Positions 23,801 through 34,509 of a stretch of DNA of 64,000 bases are shown here, in pieces (position 1 is the first letter of the stretch; the number at the start of each line of letters is the position of its first letter). The stretch is from Salvelinus alpinus. Taxonomy: Eukaryota; Chordata; Actinopteri; Salmoniformes; Salmonidae. Below the pieces are notes generated by a model that was given only the letters and a program-made list of their open reading frames with translations, was not told the origin of the DNA and did no database searches. Made by a program: the position numbers and the translations under genes. The stretch lies in contig NC_092099.1 of assembly GCF_045679555.1 (NCBI RefSeq), positions 12,600,076-12,664,075 of the forward strand. Direction: 5' to 3'.

Positions 23801-24297
23801 TCTCAGAATTCGACCCCTGTCAACATGGGTACGCTCTTGAGCTTCGGCTATTTAGAGGACAAGAAAGGGGCACCCAATACGCATTCATCAAGTAAGTAGC
23901 TGTTAGTGACTGTGGTTTGATGTTCCAACTTCAAGATCATTTGAATTCAATTGGCAATTTTGTCTCATTGCTCAGAAGCACATTGACTAACTAATGAAAT
24001 ATTGAAGTCGTGTATTGATTTTTAGGAGCCAATAAATAATGTACAGATCTACAGAATTGATACATGGGGCACCAAAGTAGAGTTGCAAAATTACAATGCA
24101 GGAACCATTCAGACATGATGATATGCCTGTCGACATCAGTCGGGAACATTTTAATCCTGACTTGTATTATTAATGCATTGTTGTCAGTGATCATGTGATG
24201 GGACGGCAAATCAAAATGTGTGGGGAAACACACACATTCACACACATTCACACACACAAATTAACCTGTGTGTATCTCTGCAGATTCCAATGAGTAG
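11859..24297 (+). CDS. c7orf57: C7orf57-like protein, 7 coding exons
   Basis: Coding exons: 11,859-11,895; 12,130-12,300; 12,535-12,640; 13,188-13,284; 13,879-13,958; 23,800-23,891; 24,284-24,297. All phases join, giving 198 residues. No enzyme domain is visible: the protein is polar and probably disordered. Recognition rests on spaced motifs shared with human C7orf57 as I remember it: PTSQIPGLS (residues 26-34), [13 protein letters not shown] (55-67), YKAPNWF (in exon 3) and [19 protein letters not shown] (in exon 4). Its function is unknown. Human C7orf57 is about 295 residues, so this form is shorter, mainly at the C-terminus. The ATG at 11,859 is preceded in frame by a stop across the upstream splice junction (reading through 11,613/11,843), so it is the first usable start. 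The fifth intron (13,959-23,799) is swollen by transposons. The next gene downstream on the same strand is the UPP gene. Confidence 0.75.
12130..12300 (+). CDS. c7orf57: C7orf57-like coding exon 2 (most conserved part)
   Basis: 171 bases, entered in phase 1 after TTTTTAG and left in phase 1 at GTAAAA. It encodes the two best family motifs, PTSQIPGLS and [13 protein letters not shown]. Confidence 0.75.
12535..12640 (+). CDS. c7orf57: C7orf57-like coding exon 3
   Basis: 106 bases between TTTACAG and GTAAAG. It contains LLWHEE and the aromatic motif YKAPNWF, which corresponds to a Y-x-x-P-x-W-Y stretch in the human protein. Confidence 0.7.
13188..13284 (+). CDS. c7orf57: C7orf57-like coding exon 4
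   Basis: 97 bases between TTCCAG and GTGAAG, ending in phase 0. It holds FQNYM followed by the [13 protein letters not shown] motif and a charged DDKEK end. Confidence 0.7.
13879..13958 (+). CDS. c7orf57: C7orf57-like coding exon 5
   Basis: 80 bases between TTTTCAG and GTGAGT, phase 0 to phase 2. Low-complexity Ser/Asn/Glu sequence ending GNFKKT across the junction. It is the last exon before the 9.8 kb transposon-filled intron. Confidence 0.65.
14226..15738 (-). mobile_element. Tc1-like element, full length, degenerate transposase on - strand
   Basis: CAGTGCCTTCGGAAAGTATT at the left and its mirror (mismatched) at the right, both flanked by TA: 1,513 bases. [18 protein letters not shown] (14,534-14,719) is the DDE C-terminal block, with Lys where the catalytic Glu should be. 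The mirror-oriented copy at 59,913-61,402 is the same family. Confidence 0.85.
15749..16160 (-). mobile_element. Old Tc1-like remnant, left part
   Basis: CATTTTGCCAAAATGACAAC resembles a Tc1 sub-end, and TGGGGTTATTGTCAAGTTTG and CCACCACCGTATTTTGCAG are typical minus-strand transposase positions. It stops where the non-LTR element starts. The piece at 21,540-21,915 looks like the other part. Confidence 0.5.
16611..16928 (+). pseudogene. ORF1 coiled-coil relic of the non-LTR element
   Basis: A 105-codon frame with [34 protein letters not shown] and [11 protein letters not shown]: a coiled coil typical of LINE ORF1 nucleic-acid chaperones. The continuation in another frame (about 16,930-17,050) reads [13 protein letters not shown] and RPRLIVDCL, the usual RNA-binding part, so a frameshift separates them. 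Confidence 0.7.
17828..17911 (+). mobile_element. SINE tail fragment inside the LINE
   Basis: AGTTAACCCACTGTTCCTAGG through TGTTCTTAACTGACTTGCC and TTAAATAAAGGTAAAA, the same tail as 9,780-9,842. Confidence 0.7.
19267..20840 (-). mobile_element. Tc1-like element, nearly complete, inside the LINE
   Basis: Perfect ends CACTGCTCAAAAAAATAAAG and its reverse complement, each flanked by TA, 1,574 bases. The host LINE reads across the join on either side. This is one of the best preserved transposons in the window. Confidence 0.92.
19521..20590 (-). pseudogene. Tc1 transposase, two overlapping frames
   Basis: Frame 1 (20,590-20,063) has the paired helix-turn-helix DNA-binding half: [20 protein letters not shown], then a basic [12 protein letters not shown] hook, then the first catalytic Asp in FTDESRF. 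Frame 2 (20,066-19,521) has [10 protein letters not shown], the second Asp in MQDNARPH and the Glu in NPIEHIWD, 34 residues on, which is the DD34E pattern. The frames change near 20,065, beside a short CTGTCACGT / CTGTCACGT repeat, so the protein is broken as it stands. Confidence 0.88.
21507..21692. repeat. Imperfect long hairpin from inverted Tc1 sequence
   Basis: GAGCTCTATTTTCATGTCAT (left arm, about 21,507-21,561) mirrors ATGACATGAAAATAGAGCTC (right arm, about 21,630-21,692). The outer parts TGGTGTGCATGGCC and GGCCACGCACACCA also pair. The loop is about 68 bases. Confidence 0.75.
21540..21915 (-). mobile_element. Old Tc1-like remnant, right part
   Basis: CATGTCATCTGACCATCGCA is a minus-strand transposase position; TATGGTGGTGGATCTTTGG and the end CAATACTTTAGGACCCCACT close the element. 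It appears continuous in origin with 15,749-16,160. Confidence 0.5.
21916..22706. other. No recognisable gene; short (GT)n at 21,979-21,998
   Basis: Unique-looking intronic sequence of the C7orf57-like gene, apart from the GT microsatellite followed by a G-rich run. Confidence 0.35.
22707..23113. mobile_element. Non-autonomous hAT-like element with 8-base duplication
   Basis: Ends CATAGAGTTAAAGGACTC and GAGTCCTCTAACTCTATG are inverted copies with one mismatch. Flanks GGCTAATG and GGCCAATG match at 7 of 8. The 407 bases between the flanks contain no transposase. Confidence 0.8.
23323..23383 (-). mobile_element. SINE tail fragment, inverted
   Basis: TTTATTTAACTAGGCAAGTC..AAGAACATTCTTATTTACAAT and GACGGCC are the reverse complement of the shared salmonid SINE tail. 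Confidence 0.65.
23384..23799. other. No further feature in the end of the large intron
   Basis: Unique-looking sequence leading to the exon 6 acceptor. Confidence 0.3.
23800..23891 (+). CDS. c7orf57: C7orf57-like coding exon 6
   Basis: 92 bases between CTTGCAG and GTAAGT, phase 2 to phase 1. It encodes [18 protein letters not shown], the last recognisable segment. Confidence 0.65.
24284..24297 (+). CDS. c7orf57: C7orf57-like terminal coding exon with stop
   Basis: The acceptor TCTCTGCAG is followed by only 14 coding bases (N-S-N-E, TAG at 24,295). The 3' UTR follows in the same exon. Confidence 0.6.
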
Positions 24298-24757
24298 AAA
24301 GGAGCAAAGGCAGTTGAGGACGACTGACTCCTCAATGTTCACCTCCACAACGTTCCTTCACCGGGGTTTGCCTGTTCAAAACCGCATATACTATAGGTCA
24401 ATTAAAGCAGTTAATTTTGGTTAGAGTTATAGCACTCTTGTTATTCCACCTACGTGTGTGCTTGTTCCAAGAAGTATGCACAATTGCAAAATTAGATTGT
24501 ACGTTAGTTTGCGCTCACAGACCCGTTCTGTGCCTGACGTTGTTGCTAATGAACTGCATTTGCACTGTAACACTAACTTAATGTACTAGCCTGAGCTATG
24601 CTCTTGTTTGTCTGTTGTAGTAGTTTTTTTTGTTTTGGAATGATGGTTTGCTTTTAAAAGGTGTCTGTGGCTTAGAAGGGCTCGTCTAAAAATGCCTGCT
24701 GTTTTGAAGTGTCTTTTTTGTGCCTCAGTGTGGTTGCTATAAAGATTTCTGTTTAAA

Positions 24758-24763
24758 AATAAA
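24758..24763 (+). promoter_or_regulatory. Candidate polyadenylation signal AATAAA of the C7orf57-like gene
   Basis: The first canonical AATAAA after the stop codon, about 460 bases downstream. A TGTGTTGTG stretch follows at once, which would suit a GU-rich downstream element. Confidence 0.45.
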
Positions 24764-25439
24764 TGTGTTGTGCATAGAAACTGTGGACGTGTTGTCATTC
24801 TCTTTATGTGCTCAATGAAGCACTCGTCGCCATTTTGAAATGGCATCTAGAAATGTATTTGTTGAGACACGTGGTCTCTACGAATTTATCCTCTTTACCA
24901 CCGTCATCATAGTAGAAGTTGTTCTACGGATGTAATTGACACAGGATACAAAGTGAATATGAAATATAATCCACCCCGTAACGCTTAAATGAATGACTAG
25001 GATATGAAGCATATCAGAAAAAAAGTTGTTAAAATAATGTCATAATGTATTTTATTGATACACACACGTAGTCAAATATTTGTACACACTCAATTGCTTT
25101 CGAACCTGAATGTCATGAGATGCCCAGGATTCTGAAAATTACATTATCGTCTAGCTCACGTTTGAAAACTTGTCAGGACATAGAGATGTGTGTTTTATGT
25201 AACTTGAGTCCACCTGGCAATTTATTTGCATGGCCATTTGTATTTTACACAACTGAAGTAATTCATTGTAAAAAATAAAATAAAAACTATATGTAAACTG
25301 TGTCTAGTCAAGCTCTTTGGATCTGAGCCAAGTATTTGTAGCGTCTGTCAAAGCATTTGTTTTAGATCAGTTAGAGACCAGACAGTCACTGCTCCTCCCT
25401 CACCAACCAATCATTCCTGAGAGGTCACAGGGCAAAGCT
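24764..25439. other. Spacer between the C7orf57-like and UPP genes
   Basis: No coding motif. AT-rich with an AAAAATAAAATAAAA tract near 25,270. It should contain the UPP promoter, but no TATA box or other site can be assigned safely. Confidence 0.4.
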
Positions 25440-25575
25440 ATATCAGCCCCAGAATCAGAGACGGCACTTTTATTTCCTTCGAGCTGAACAAGTGTCAAGA
25501 GTATTTGGAAACTGCTACACAGCACAACAGTGAATATTACCTGTATTCTTTTTATTTTTCTGTCTAGCCTGAAAG
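25440..25575 (+). other. Probable 5' UTR exon of the uridine phosphorylase gene
   Basis: A donor GAAAG|GTATGT at 25,575 pairs with the acceptor ATCTACAG ending at 25,682, 12 bases before the start codon. The intervening 107 bases form a short intron. The left edge of the exon is a guess. Confidence 0.4.
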
Positions 25576-25694
25576 GTATGTATTGCACTTGTGGCTGTAG
25601 GTAATATTGTGGCTCTAAGTATTGTTTGTAATATTGTGTTATATAGTTGATAGTAATTATACATTTTTAAGTATATCTACAGTGAACAACAGCC

Positions 25695-28146
<2,452 letters not shown>

Positions 28147-28215
28147 GCTCCCTCCAATCACCTCTGCTGCCCATGGATTGCACATAGCTACAGCCTCAAC
28201 TGTTATGTGGACATA

Positions 28216-28378
28216 CACTGAGTGTACAAAACATTAGGAACTCCTTCCTATTGAGTTGCACCCTTTTTGCCCCTGACTGAAGTGGATTTAACAGGTGACA
28301 TCAATAAGGGATCATAGCTTTCACCTGGTCAGACTGTCGTGGAAAAAGCAGGTGTTCTTAATGTTTTGTACAGTCAGT
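28216..28378. mobile_element. Tc1-derived MITE just 3' of UPP
   Basis: CACTGAGTGTACAAAACATT at the left and its imperfect mirror at the right, after TA: 163 bases. The ends match those of the interrupted element at 31,545-39,301. It starts 69 bases after the UPP stop codon, so it may lie in the 3' UTR. Confidence 0.75.
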
Positions 28379-28535
28379 ATATGTATACAGTCATGTTGAT
28401 ATGTTAAGATACTATTTAAAGTGTTCTAAAAGTACATGAAGATTTTACAGATGTGTTGTATCGTGTATGATTTGTTAAATGAAGCTCAAAGAGTGGGCTC
28501 TTACGCAATTGTGTGGTATATTTGTAATGGTGTTA

Positions 28536-29972
28536 CAGTTGAAGTCGGAAGTTTACATACACCTTAGCCAAATACATTTAAACTCAGTTTTTTACAATTC
28601 CTGACATTTAATCCTAGTACAAATTCCTTGTCTTAGGTCAGTTAGGATCACCACTTTATTTTAAGAATGTGAAATGTCAGAATAAGAATAGAGAATTATT
28701 TATTTCAGCTTTTATTTCTTTCATCACATCCCAGTGGGTCAGAAGTTTACATACACTCAATTAGTATTGGTAGCATTGCCTTTAAATTGTTTAACTTGGG
28801 TCAAACGTTTCAGGTAGCCTTCCACAAGCTTCCCACAATAAGTTTGGTGAATTTTGGCCCATTCCTCCTGACAGAGCTGGTGTAACTGAGTCAGGTTTGT
28901 AGGCCTCCTTGCTCGCACACGCTTTTTCAGTTCTGCCCACAAATTTTCTATAGGATTCAGGTCAGGGCTTTGTGATGGCCACTCCAATACCTTGACTTTG
29001 TTGTCCTTAAGCCATTTTGCCACAACTTTGGAAGTATACCTGGGGTCATTGTCCATTTGGAAGACCCATTTGCGACCAAGCTTTAACTTCATGACTGATG
29101 TTGCTTCAATATATCCAGAAAATGTTCCATCCTCATGATGCCATCTATTTTGTGAAGTGCACGAGTCCCTCCTGCACCAAAGCACCCCCACAACATGATG
29201 CTGCCACCCCCGTGCATCACGGTTGGGATGGTGTTCTTCGGCTTGCAAGCCTCCCCCTTTTTCCTCCAAACATAACGATGGTCATTATGGCCAAACAGTT
29301 CTATTTTTGTTTCATCAGACCAGAGGACATTTCTCCAAAAAGTACGATCTTTGTCTCCATGTGCAGTTGCAAACTGTAGTCTGGCTTTTTTATGGCGGTT
29401 TTGGAGCAGTGGCTTCTTCCTTGTTTCTTCCTTGCTGAGTTTATACTTGCGTACTATTGTTTGTACAGATGAACGTAGTACCTTCAGGCATTTGGAAATT
29501 GCTCCCAAGGATGAACCAGACTTGTGGAGGTCTATAATTTAAGACTTGTGGAGGTCTATAATTTATTTTCTTCGGTCTTGGCAGATTTCTTTTGATTTTC
29601 CCATGATGTCAAGCAAAGAGGCACTGAGTTTGAGCCTTGAAATACATCCACAGGTACACCTCCAATTGACTCAAATGATGTCAATTAGCCTATCAGAAGC
29701 TTCTAAAGCCATGACATCATTTTCTGGAGTTTTCCAAGCTGTTTAAAGGCACAGTCAACTTAGTGTATGTAAACTTCTGACCCACTGGAATTGTGATAGT
29801 GAATTATAAGTGAAATAACCTGTATGTAAACAATTGTTGGAAAAATTACCTGTGTCATGCACAAAGTAGATGTCCTAACCGACTTGCCAAAACTATAGAA
29901 ATTTGTGGAGTGGTTGAAAAACGAGTTTTAATGACTCCAACCTAAGTGTATGTAAACTTCCGACTGCAGCTG
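28536..29972 (-). mobile_element. Sleeping Beauty-lineage Tc1 element with IR/DR ends
   Basis: Both ends carry two direct repeats, the IR/DR layout of the salmonid T family: outer CAGTTGAAGTCGGAAGTTTA (28,536) and inner GTGGGTCAGAAGTTTACATA (28,733) at the left; inner GTATGTAAACTTCTGACCCA (about 29,764) and outer TGTATGTAAACTTCCGACTG (about 29,948) at the right. TA flanks both sides and the length is 1,437 bases. The transposase runs on the minus strand and is broken. Confidence 0.92.
28757..29604 (-). pseudogene. Sleeping Beauty-type transposase, broken
   Basis: The start codon of the family lies at 29,604 (MGKSKEI). A 24-base tandem duplication at 29,518-29,565 puts TAA in frame in the first DNA-binding helix. 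From 29,508 the frame continues through [24 protein letters not shown] (first Asp) and GGGSIMLWGCFGAGG. It then shifts near 29,095 to a second frame with FQMDNDPRYTS (second Asp) and [15 protein letters not shown] (Glu, DD34E), ending at 28,757. It has at least two lesions and is not functional. Confidence 0.88.
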
Positions 29973-30037
29973 TATATATTGTGTTGCTTTTGACTACCTT
30001 GACTGTGTAGATGAAATTGTTGGTTTCTCTGTAACTA

Positions 30038-31164
30038 CACTGAACACAATTATAAACGCAACCTGTAAAGATCCCAGAAATGTTCCATATGCATAAAAAG
30101 CTTATTTCTCTATTTTTTGGGGCACAAATTTGATTACATCCCTGTTAGTGAGCATTTCTCCTTTGCCACGATAATCCATCCAGCCAACTGATGTGGCATT
30201 TCAAGAAGCTGAATGAACAGCATAGGTGCACCTTGTGCTGGGGACAATAAAAGGCCACTAATATTTGCAGTTGTGTCACACAACACAATGCCACAGATAT
30301 CTCAAGTTTTGAGGGAGCGTGCAATTGGCATGCTGACTGCAGGAATGTCAGCCAGAGCTGTTGCCACAATTAACTGTTCATTTATCTACCATATACCGCC
30401 TCCAATGTCATTTTAGAGAATTTGGCAGTACGTTCAAACGGCCTCAACCGCAGGCCACATGTATGGCATTGTGTGGACAAATGGTTTTCTGATGTCAGCG
30501 TTGTGAACAGAGTGCCCCATGGTGGGGTTATGTTATCGGCAGGCATAAACTACGGACAATGAACACAATTGCATTTTATCGATGGCAATTTGAATGCACA
30601 GAGATACCATGATGAGATCCTGAGGCCTATTGTCGTGCCATTCATCTGCCGCCATCACCTCATGTTTCAGCATGATAATGCACAGCCCCATGTTGCAAGG
30701 TTCTGTACACAATTCCTAGATCTGAAAATGTCCAAGTTCTTCCATGGCCTGCGTCCTCACCAGACATGTCACCCATTGAGCATGTTTGGAATGCTCTGGA
30801 TTGACGTGTACGACAGCGTGTTCCAGTTCCCGCCAATATCCAGCAACTTTGCACAGCCATTGAAGAGGAGTGGGACAACATTCCACAGGCCACAATCAGA
30901 AGCCTGATCAACTATGCGAAGAAAATGTGTCGCGCTGCATGAGAGAAATGGTGGTCACACCAGATACTGACTGGTTTTCTGATCAACACCCCTACTTTTT
31001 TTTTTAAAGGTATCTGTGACCAACATATGCATATCTGTATTCCCCAGTCACGGGAAATCCATAGATTTGGGCCTAATGAATTTATTTCAATTGACTGATT
31101 TAGTTACAGGAATTGTAACTCAGTAAAATATTTGAAATTGTTGCGTCTCTATTTTTGTTCAGTG
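30038..31164 (+). mobile_element. Tc1-like element with internal deletion; dead transposase on + strand
   Basis: CACTGAACACAATTATAAACG at the left and TTTTTGTTCAGTG at the right, flanked by TA. The transposase starts near 30,286 (MPQISQVLRERAIGMLTAG). The C-terminal frame at 30,569-30,907 has FQHDNAQPHVARF but SMFGM where NPIEH is expected. Same family as 5,781-6,507. Confidence 0.82.
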
Positions 31165-31544
31165 TACCTGATGACATTAAGTCCTATGACTTTTAAAAAT
31201 GTTTAAAGGATCTCGAGAAAGATGCTCTCTTCTGACTGTAATTTAATCAAATGGCTCAGGAGTTAGGCACACTGGCGTAGCGGAACTATATTTAGAAATT
31301 GAAATGCATCTCTGACTTCATTGTACCTGACATTTTAAAATCCGGAATAAATTCAGTTCGGGTAAGAGGATAAGAGGATATGGGTCCACATCCTCTTATT
31401 CAACATGGATTATTAAGAAATGACTAGCTTCAAAATGGAGATGAGACACTAAAGGATTGCAAAAATAGCCCAGCAATAGTCATATTTATCTGAACTTTGC
31501 ACTGACACGTAGCCCAATCAGCTTATCGTTATAACATCCACGTA

Positions 31545-31727
31545 CACTGAGTGTACAAAACATTAAGAACACCTTCCTAATATTAAGTTGCTCCCCCTTT
31601 TGCCCTCAGAACAGCCTCAATTCGTCAGGTCATGGACTGTACAATGTGTCGAAAGCGTTCCACAGGGATGCTGGCCCATGTTGACTCCAATGCGTCCCAC
31701 AATTGTGTCAAGTTACCTGGATATCAT
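31545..31727 (-). mobile_element. Tc1-like element, left part of an interrupted copy
   Basis: CACTGAGTGTACAAAACATT after TA, then GTCATGGACTGTACAATG and CACAGGGATGCTGGCCCATG. It breaks off at 31,727 and its right part is 38,944-39,301. Confidence 0.8.
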
Positions 31728-31800
31728 TTCAAATCAAATTCTATTTGTCACATGCGCCAAATACAACAGGTATTACCTTTTTACGTGTAATTTTTAACTG
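31728..31800 (-). mobile_element. RSg-type LINE 3'-end fragment
   Basis: TCAAATCAAATTCTATTTGTC and ACATGCGCCAAATACAACAGG. The first block is repeated at 32,706, the 3' end of the larger LINE copy. Confidence 0.55.
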
Positions 31801-31829
31801 TGTTTTAATGTTCTAATGCTACCTTACAG

Positions 31830-32700
31830 TTGGGGATGTAGGAGACATCGGTGAGCATATCGGAATCGGACGATATTAGCTAAAAATGCCAACATCGGCA
31901 TCGTCCCAATGTCTAGTTTAACGCTGATGTGCAAAACCGATGTCAAAGCTGACGTGCATACCTATATAACGTAAGTAGATGATGTAATGACGGCACAAAA
32001 AATACAGCGATACACAGAACAAAAGCAGAAAAATACTAAGCGCATACTTCCAAGTCGAACAGTCATTTGAAAGAGTAAGGCAAAATCAAAGGCAAAATCC
32101 AATAACGGCAAGATAATGGAATTCTTTGCCCTTGACAATCAACCGTCCTCCGTCGTGGATGATGTTGGCTTTCGCCGACTGGTCGAGCGCCGATATACAC
32201 TCTTTTTCAGATGTTGCCCTACCGGAGTTACACAGTATTGTTGAAACGTACATCTTTGATCTACTTGCTATGGGCGTCACTGCTATTAGCTTCATGACTG
32301 ACATTTGGACCAGCGATGTCAGTCCCATGAGCATGCTGAGTCTGACAGCACAGTGGGTCGATGAGGATTTCCTACTGAGGAAAGCCGTATTGCATGCTCA
32401 AGAATGTTCTGGTTCTCATACCGCTGCTGCTATTTCAATGGCATTTGAGAACATGTTTGAAACTTGGAAACATGAACACACTCCTAGCGCCATTCGAACA
32501 ACTGCTGGATGGAAAGGTGGAAACAAACACAGAGACAGTGCGCACCGAGGAAGAGAGGCCACGGACAGACAGAGCTGAAACTTCACTGCTTGACATGTAT
32601 GATGAAATCCTGGTTGAGAATGAAACGACTGAACAAATAAACAACGAAACAGCACAGCAAGTAAGTGAAAGAAATAGGTTTTGATGTTTTACTGTAATGG
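31830..32700 (+). mobile_element. hAT (ZBED-like) element fragment
   Basis: Leader ATCGGAATCGGACGATATTAG and ATGCCAACATCGGCATCGTC, then a transposase fragment. Neither hAT terminus nor an 8-base duplication was found. Confidence 0.65.
32114..32684 (+). pseudogene. hAT-family transposase fragment
   Basis: Frames at 32,126-32,578 and 32,394-32,684 carry DNQPSSVVDDVGFRRLVE (about 32,133), then ISFMTDIWTSDVSPMSMLSL and LTAQWVDEDFLLRKAVLHAQ. These are hallmarks of hAT transposases related to ZBED proteins; the D in TDIWTS is the first catalytic Asp of the RNase H fold. The frames shift near 32,470. The later DMYDEILVEN is the tail region. Zinc finger, second Asp and dimerisation domain are absent. 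Confidence 0.75.
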
Positions 32701-32705
32701 GGACA

Positions 32706-33662
32706 TCAAATCAAATTGTATTTGTCACATACACATGGTTAGTAGATGTTAATGCGAGTGTAGCGAAATGCTTGTGCTGCTAGTTCCGACAGTGCCGTAA
32801 TATCTAACAGTAATATCTATCAAGTAATCTAACAATTCCCCAACAATTCCCCAACAACCACCTAATACACACAAATCTAAAGGGGTGAATGAGAATATGT
32901 ACATGTAAGTATATGGATGAGTGATGGCGAAGGTGCAATAGATGGTATAAAATACAGTATATACATGTGATATGAGTAATGTAAGATATGTAAAGTGACT
33001 AGTGATCCATTTATTAAAGTGGCCAGTGATTGGGTCTCAATGTAGGCATGGCCTTGAGATAGAAGCTGTTTTTCAGTCTCTCAGTCCCAGCTTTGATGCA
33101 CCTGTACTGACCTCGCCTTCTGGATGGTAGCCGTGTGAACAGGCAGTGGCTCGGGTGGTTGATGTCCTTGATGATCTTTTTGTCCTTCCTGTGACATTGG
33201 GTGCTGTAGGTGTCATGGATGGCAGGTAGTTTGCCCCCGGTGATGCGTTGTGCAGACCGCACCACCCTCTGGAGAGCCTTGCGGTTGAGGGCGGTGCAGT
33301 TGCCGTAGCAGCCTGTGATACAGCCCGACAGGATGTTCTTGATTGTGCATCTGTAAAAGTTTGTCAGGTTTTTGGGTGACAAGCAACATTTCTTCAGCCT
33401 CCTGAGGTTGAAGAGGCGTTGTTGCGCCTTCTTCACCACACTGTCTGTGTGAGTGGACCATTTTAGTTGTCTGTGATGTGTACGCCGAGGAACTTAAAAC
33501 TTTCCACCTTCTCCACTGCTGTCCCTTCGATGTGGATAGGGGGGTGCTCCCTCTGCTGTTTCCTGATGTCCACGATCATCTCCTTTGTCTTGATCACGTT
33601 GAGGGAGGGGTTGTTATCCTGGCACCACACGGCCAGGTCTCTCCCTATAGGCTGTCTCATCG
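32706..33662 (-). mobile_element. RSg-type LINE, 3' part (RT C-terminus and 3' UTR)
   Basis: Minus-strand frames: DLAVWCQDNNPSLNVIKTKE and VEKVESFKFLGVHITDN (33,463-33,640), then AQQRLFNLRRLKKCCLSP and FYRCTIKNILSGCITGCYGN (33,014-33,439), then a 3' UTR to 32,706. A stop or shift lies between the two frames. It continues upstream at 37,588-38,943; the L2-like LINE sits between. Confidence 0.82.
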
Positions 33663-33784
33663 CTCCAACCCACGACGCGTTGGAGCGAGTAGTCGCATTT
33701 CGCTTCGCTCCACAGGTAGTATTACATTTCATTTCATTTCATTACAGTACAACGGTTTGATTTGTTTGATCTTAGCAATTTTTT

Positions 33785-34320
33785 CTTAGCTAGCTACATA
33801 GCCGTCTTTGTATCAAAGATAATTGTGTAGTTTAGAGTAATTATCGAGGTTAGCTAGCCAGCTATTTTCGTCCTTCTAACGTAGTCAACACTGCTAGCTA
33901 GCTAGCCAGCTAGCCAACTTCTACCGAATAGCAGCACTGTAGAAACTATCACATTACAACGGAACGACTTGATTAGTGTAGTGTTAGCTAGCTACATAGT
34001 TGTCTTTGCTGTCTTTCTATCTTAGATAATTGTGTAGTTTAGAGTAATTATCGAGGTTAGCTAGCCAGCTATTTTCGTCCGCCGCGCCGCCGTTCTCCTA
34101 CCTAGCCAACACTGCTAGCTAGCCAGCTAGCCAACTTCTACCGAATAGCAGCACTGTAGAAACTATTACATTACAACGGAACGACTTGATTAGTGTAGTG
34201 TTAGCTAGCTACATAGTTGTCTTTGCTGTCTTTGTATCCAAGATAATTGTGTAGTTTAGAGTAATTATCGAGGTTATCGAGGTTACCTAGCCAGTTATCG
34301 AGGTTACCTAGCCAGCTACA
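33785..34320 (+). repeat. Tandem monomers in the L2-like LINE leader
   Basis: A unit beginning TAGCTAGCTACATAG starts near 33,788, 33,986 and 34,203 (spacing about 198 and 217). Each has AGATAATTGTGTAGTTTAG and TTATCGAGGTTAGCTAGCC. The last copy is partial, with a short internal TTATCGAGGTTACCTAGCC duplication. Confidence 0.85.
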
Positions 34321-34509
34321 CTTTCAAACAAAGTCAACAACGCAGCCACTGCTAGCTAGCCTACTTCACCAGCCAGCAGTACTGTATCATTTTAGTCAAT
34401 AAGATTTTTTGCAACGTAAGCTTAACTTTCTGAACATTCGAGACGTGTAGTCCACTTGTCATTCCAATCTCCTTTGCATTAGCGTAGCCTCTTCTGTAGC
34501 CTGTCAACT

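Noticed and set aside
24218-24424. A longer coding last exon for the C7orf57-like gene
   Set aside because: The phase-correct frame from the acceptor at 24,283 ends at TAG 24,295; the longer frame is out of phase with exon 6.
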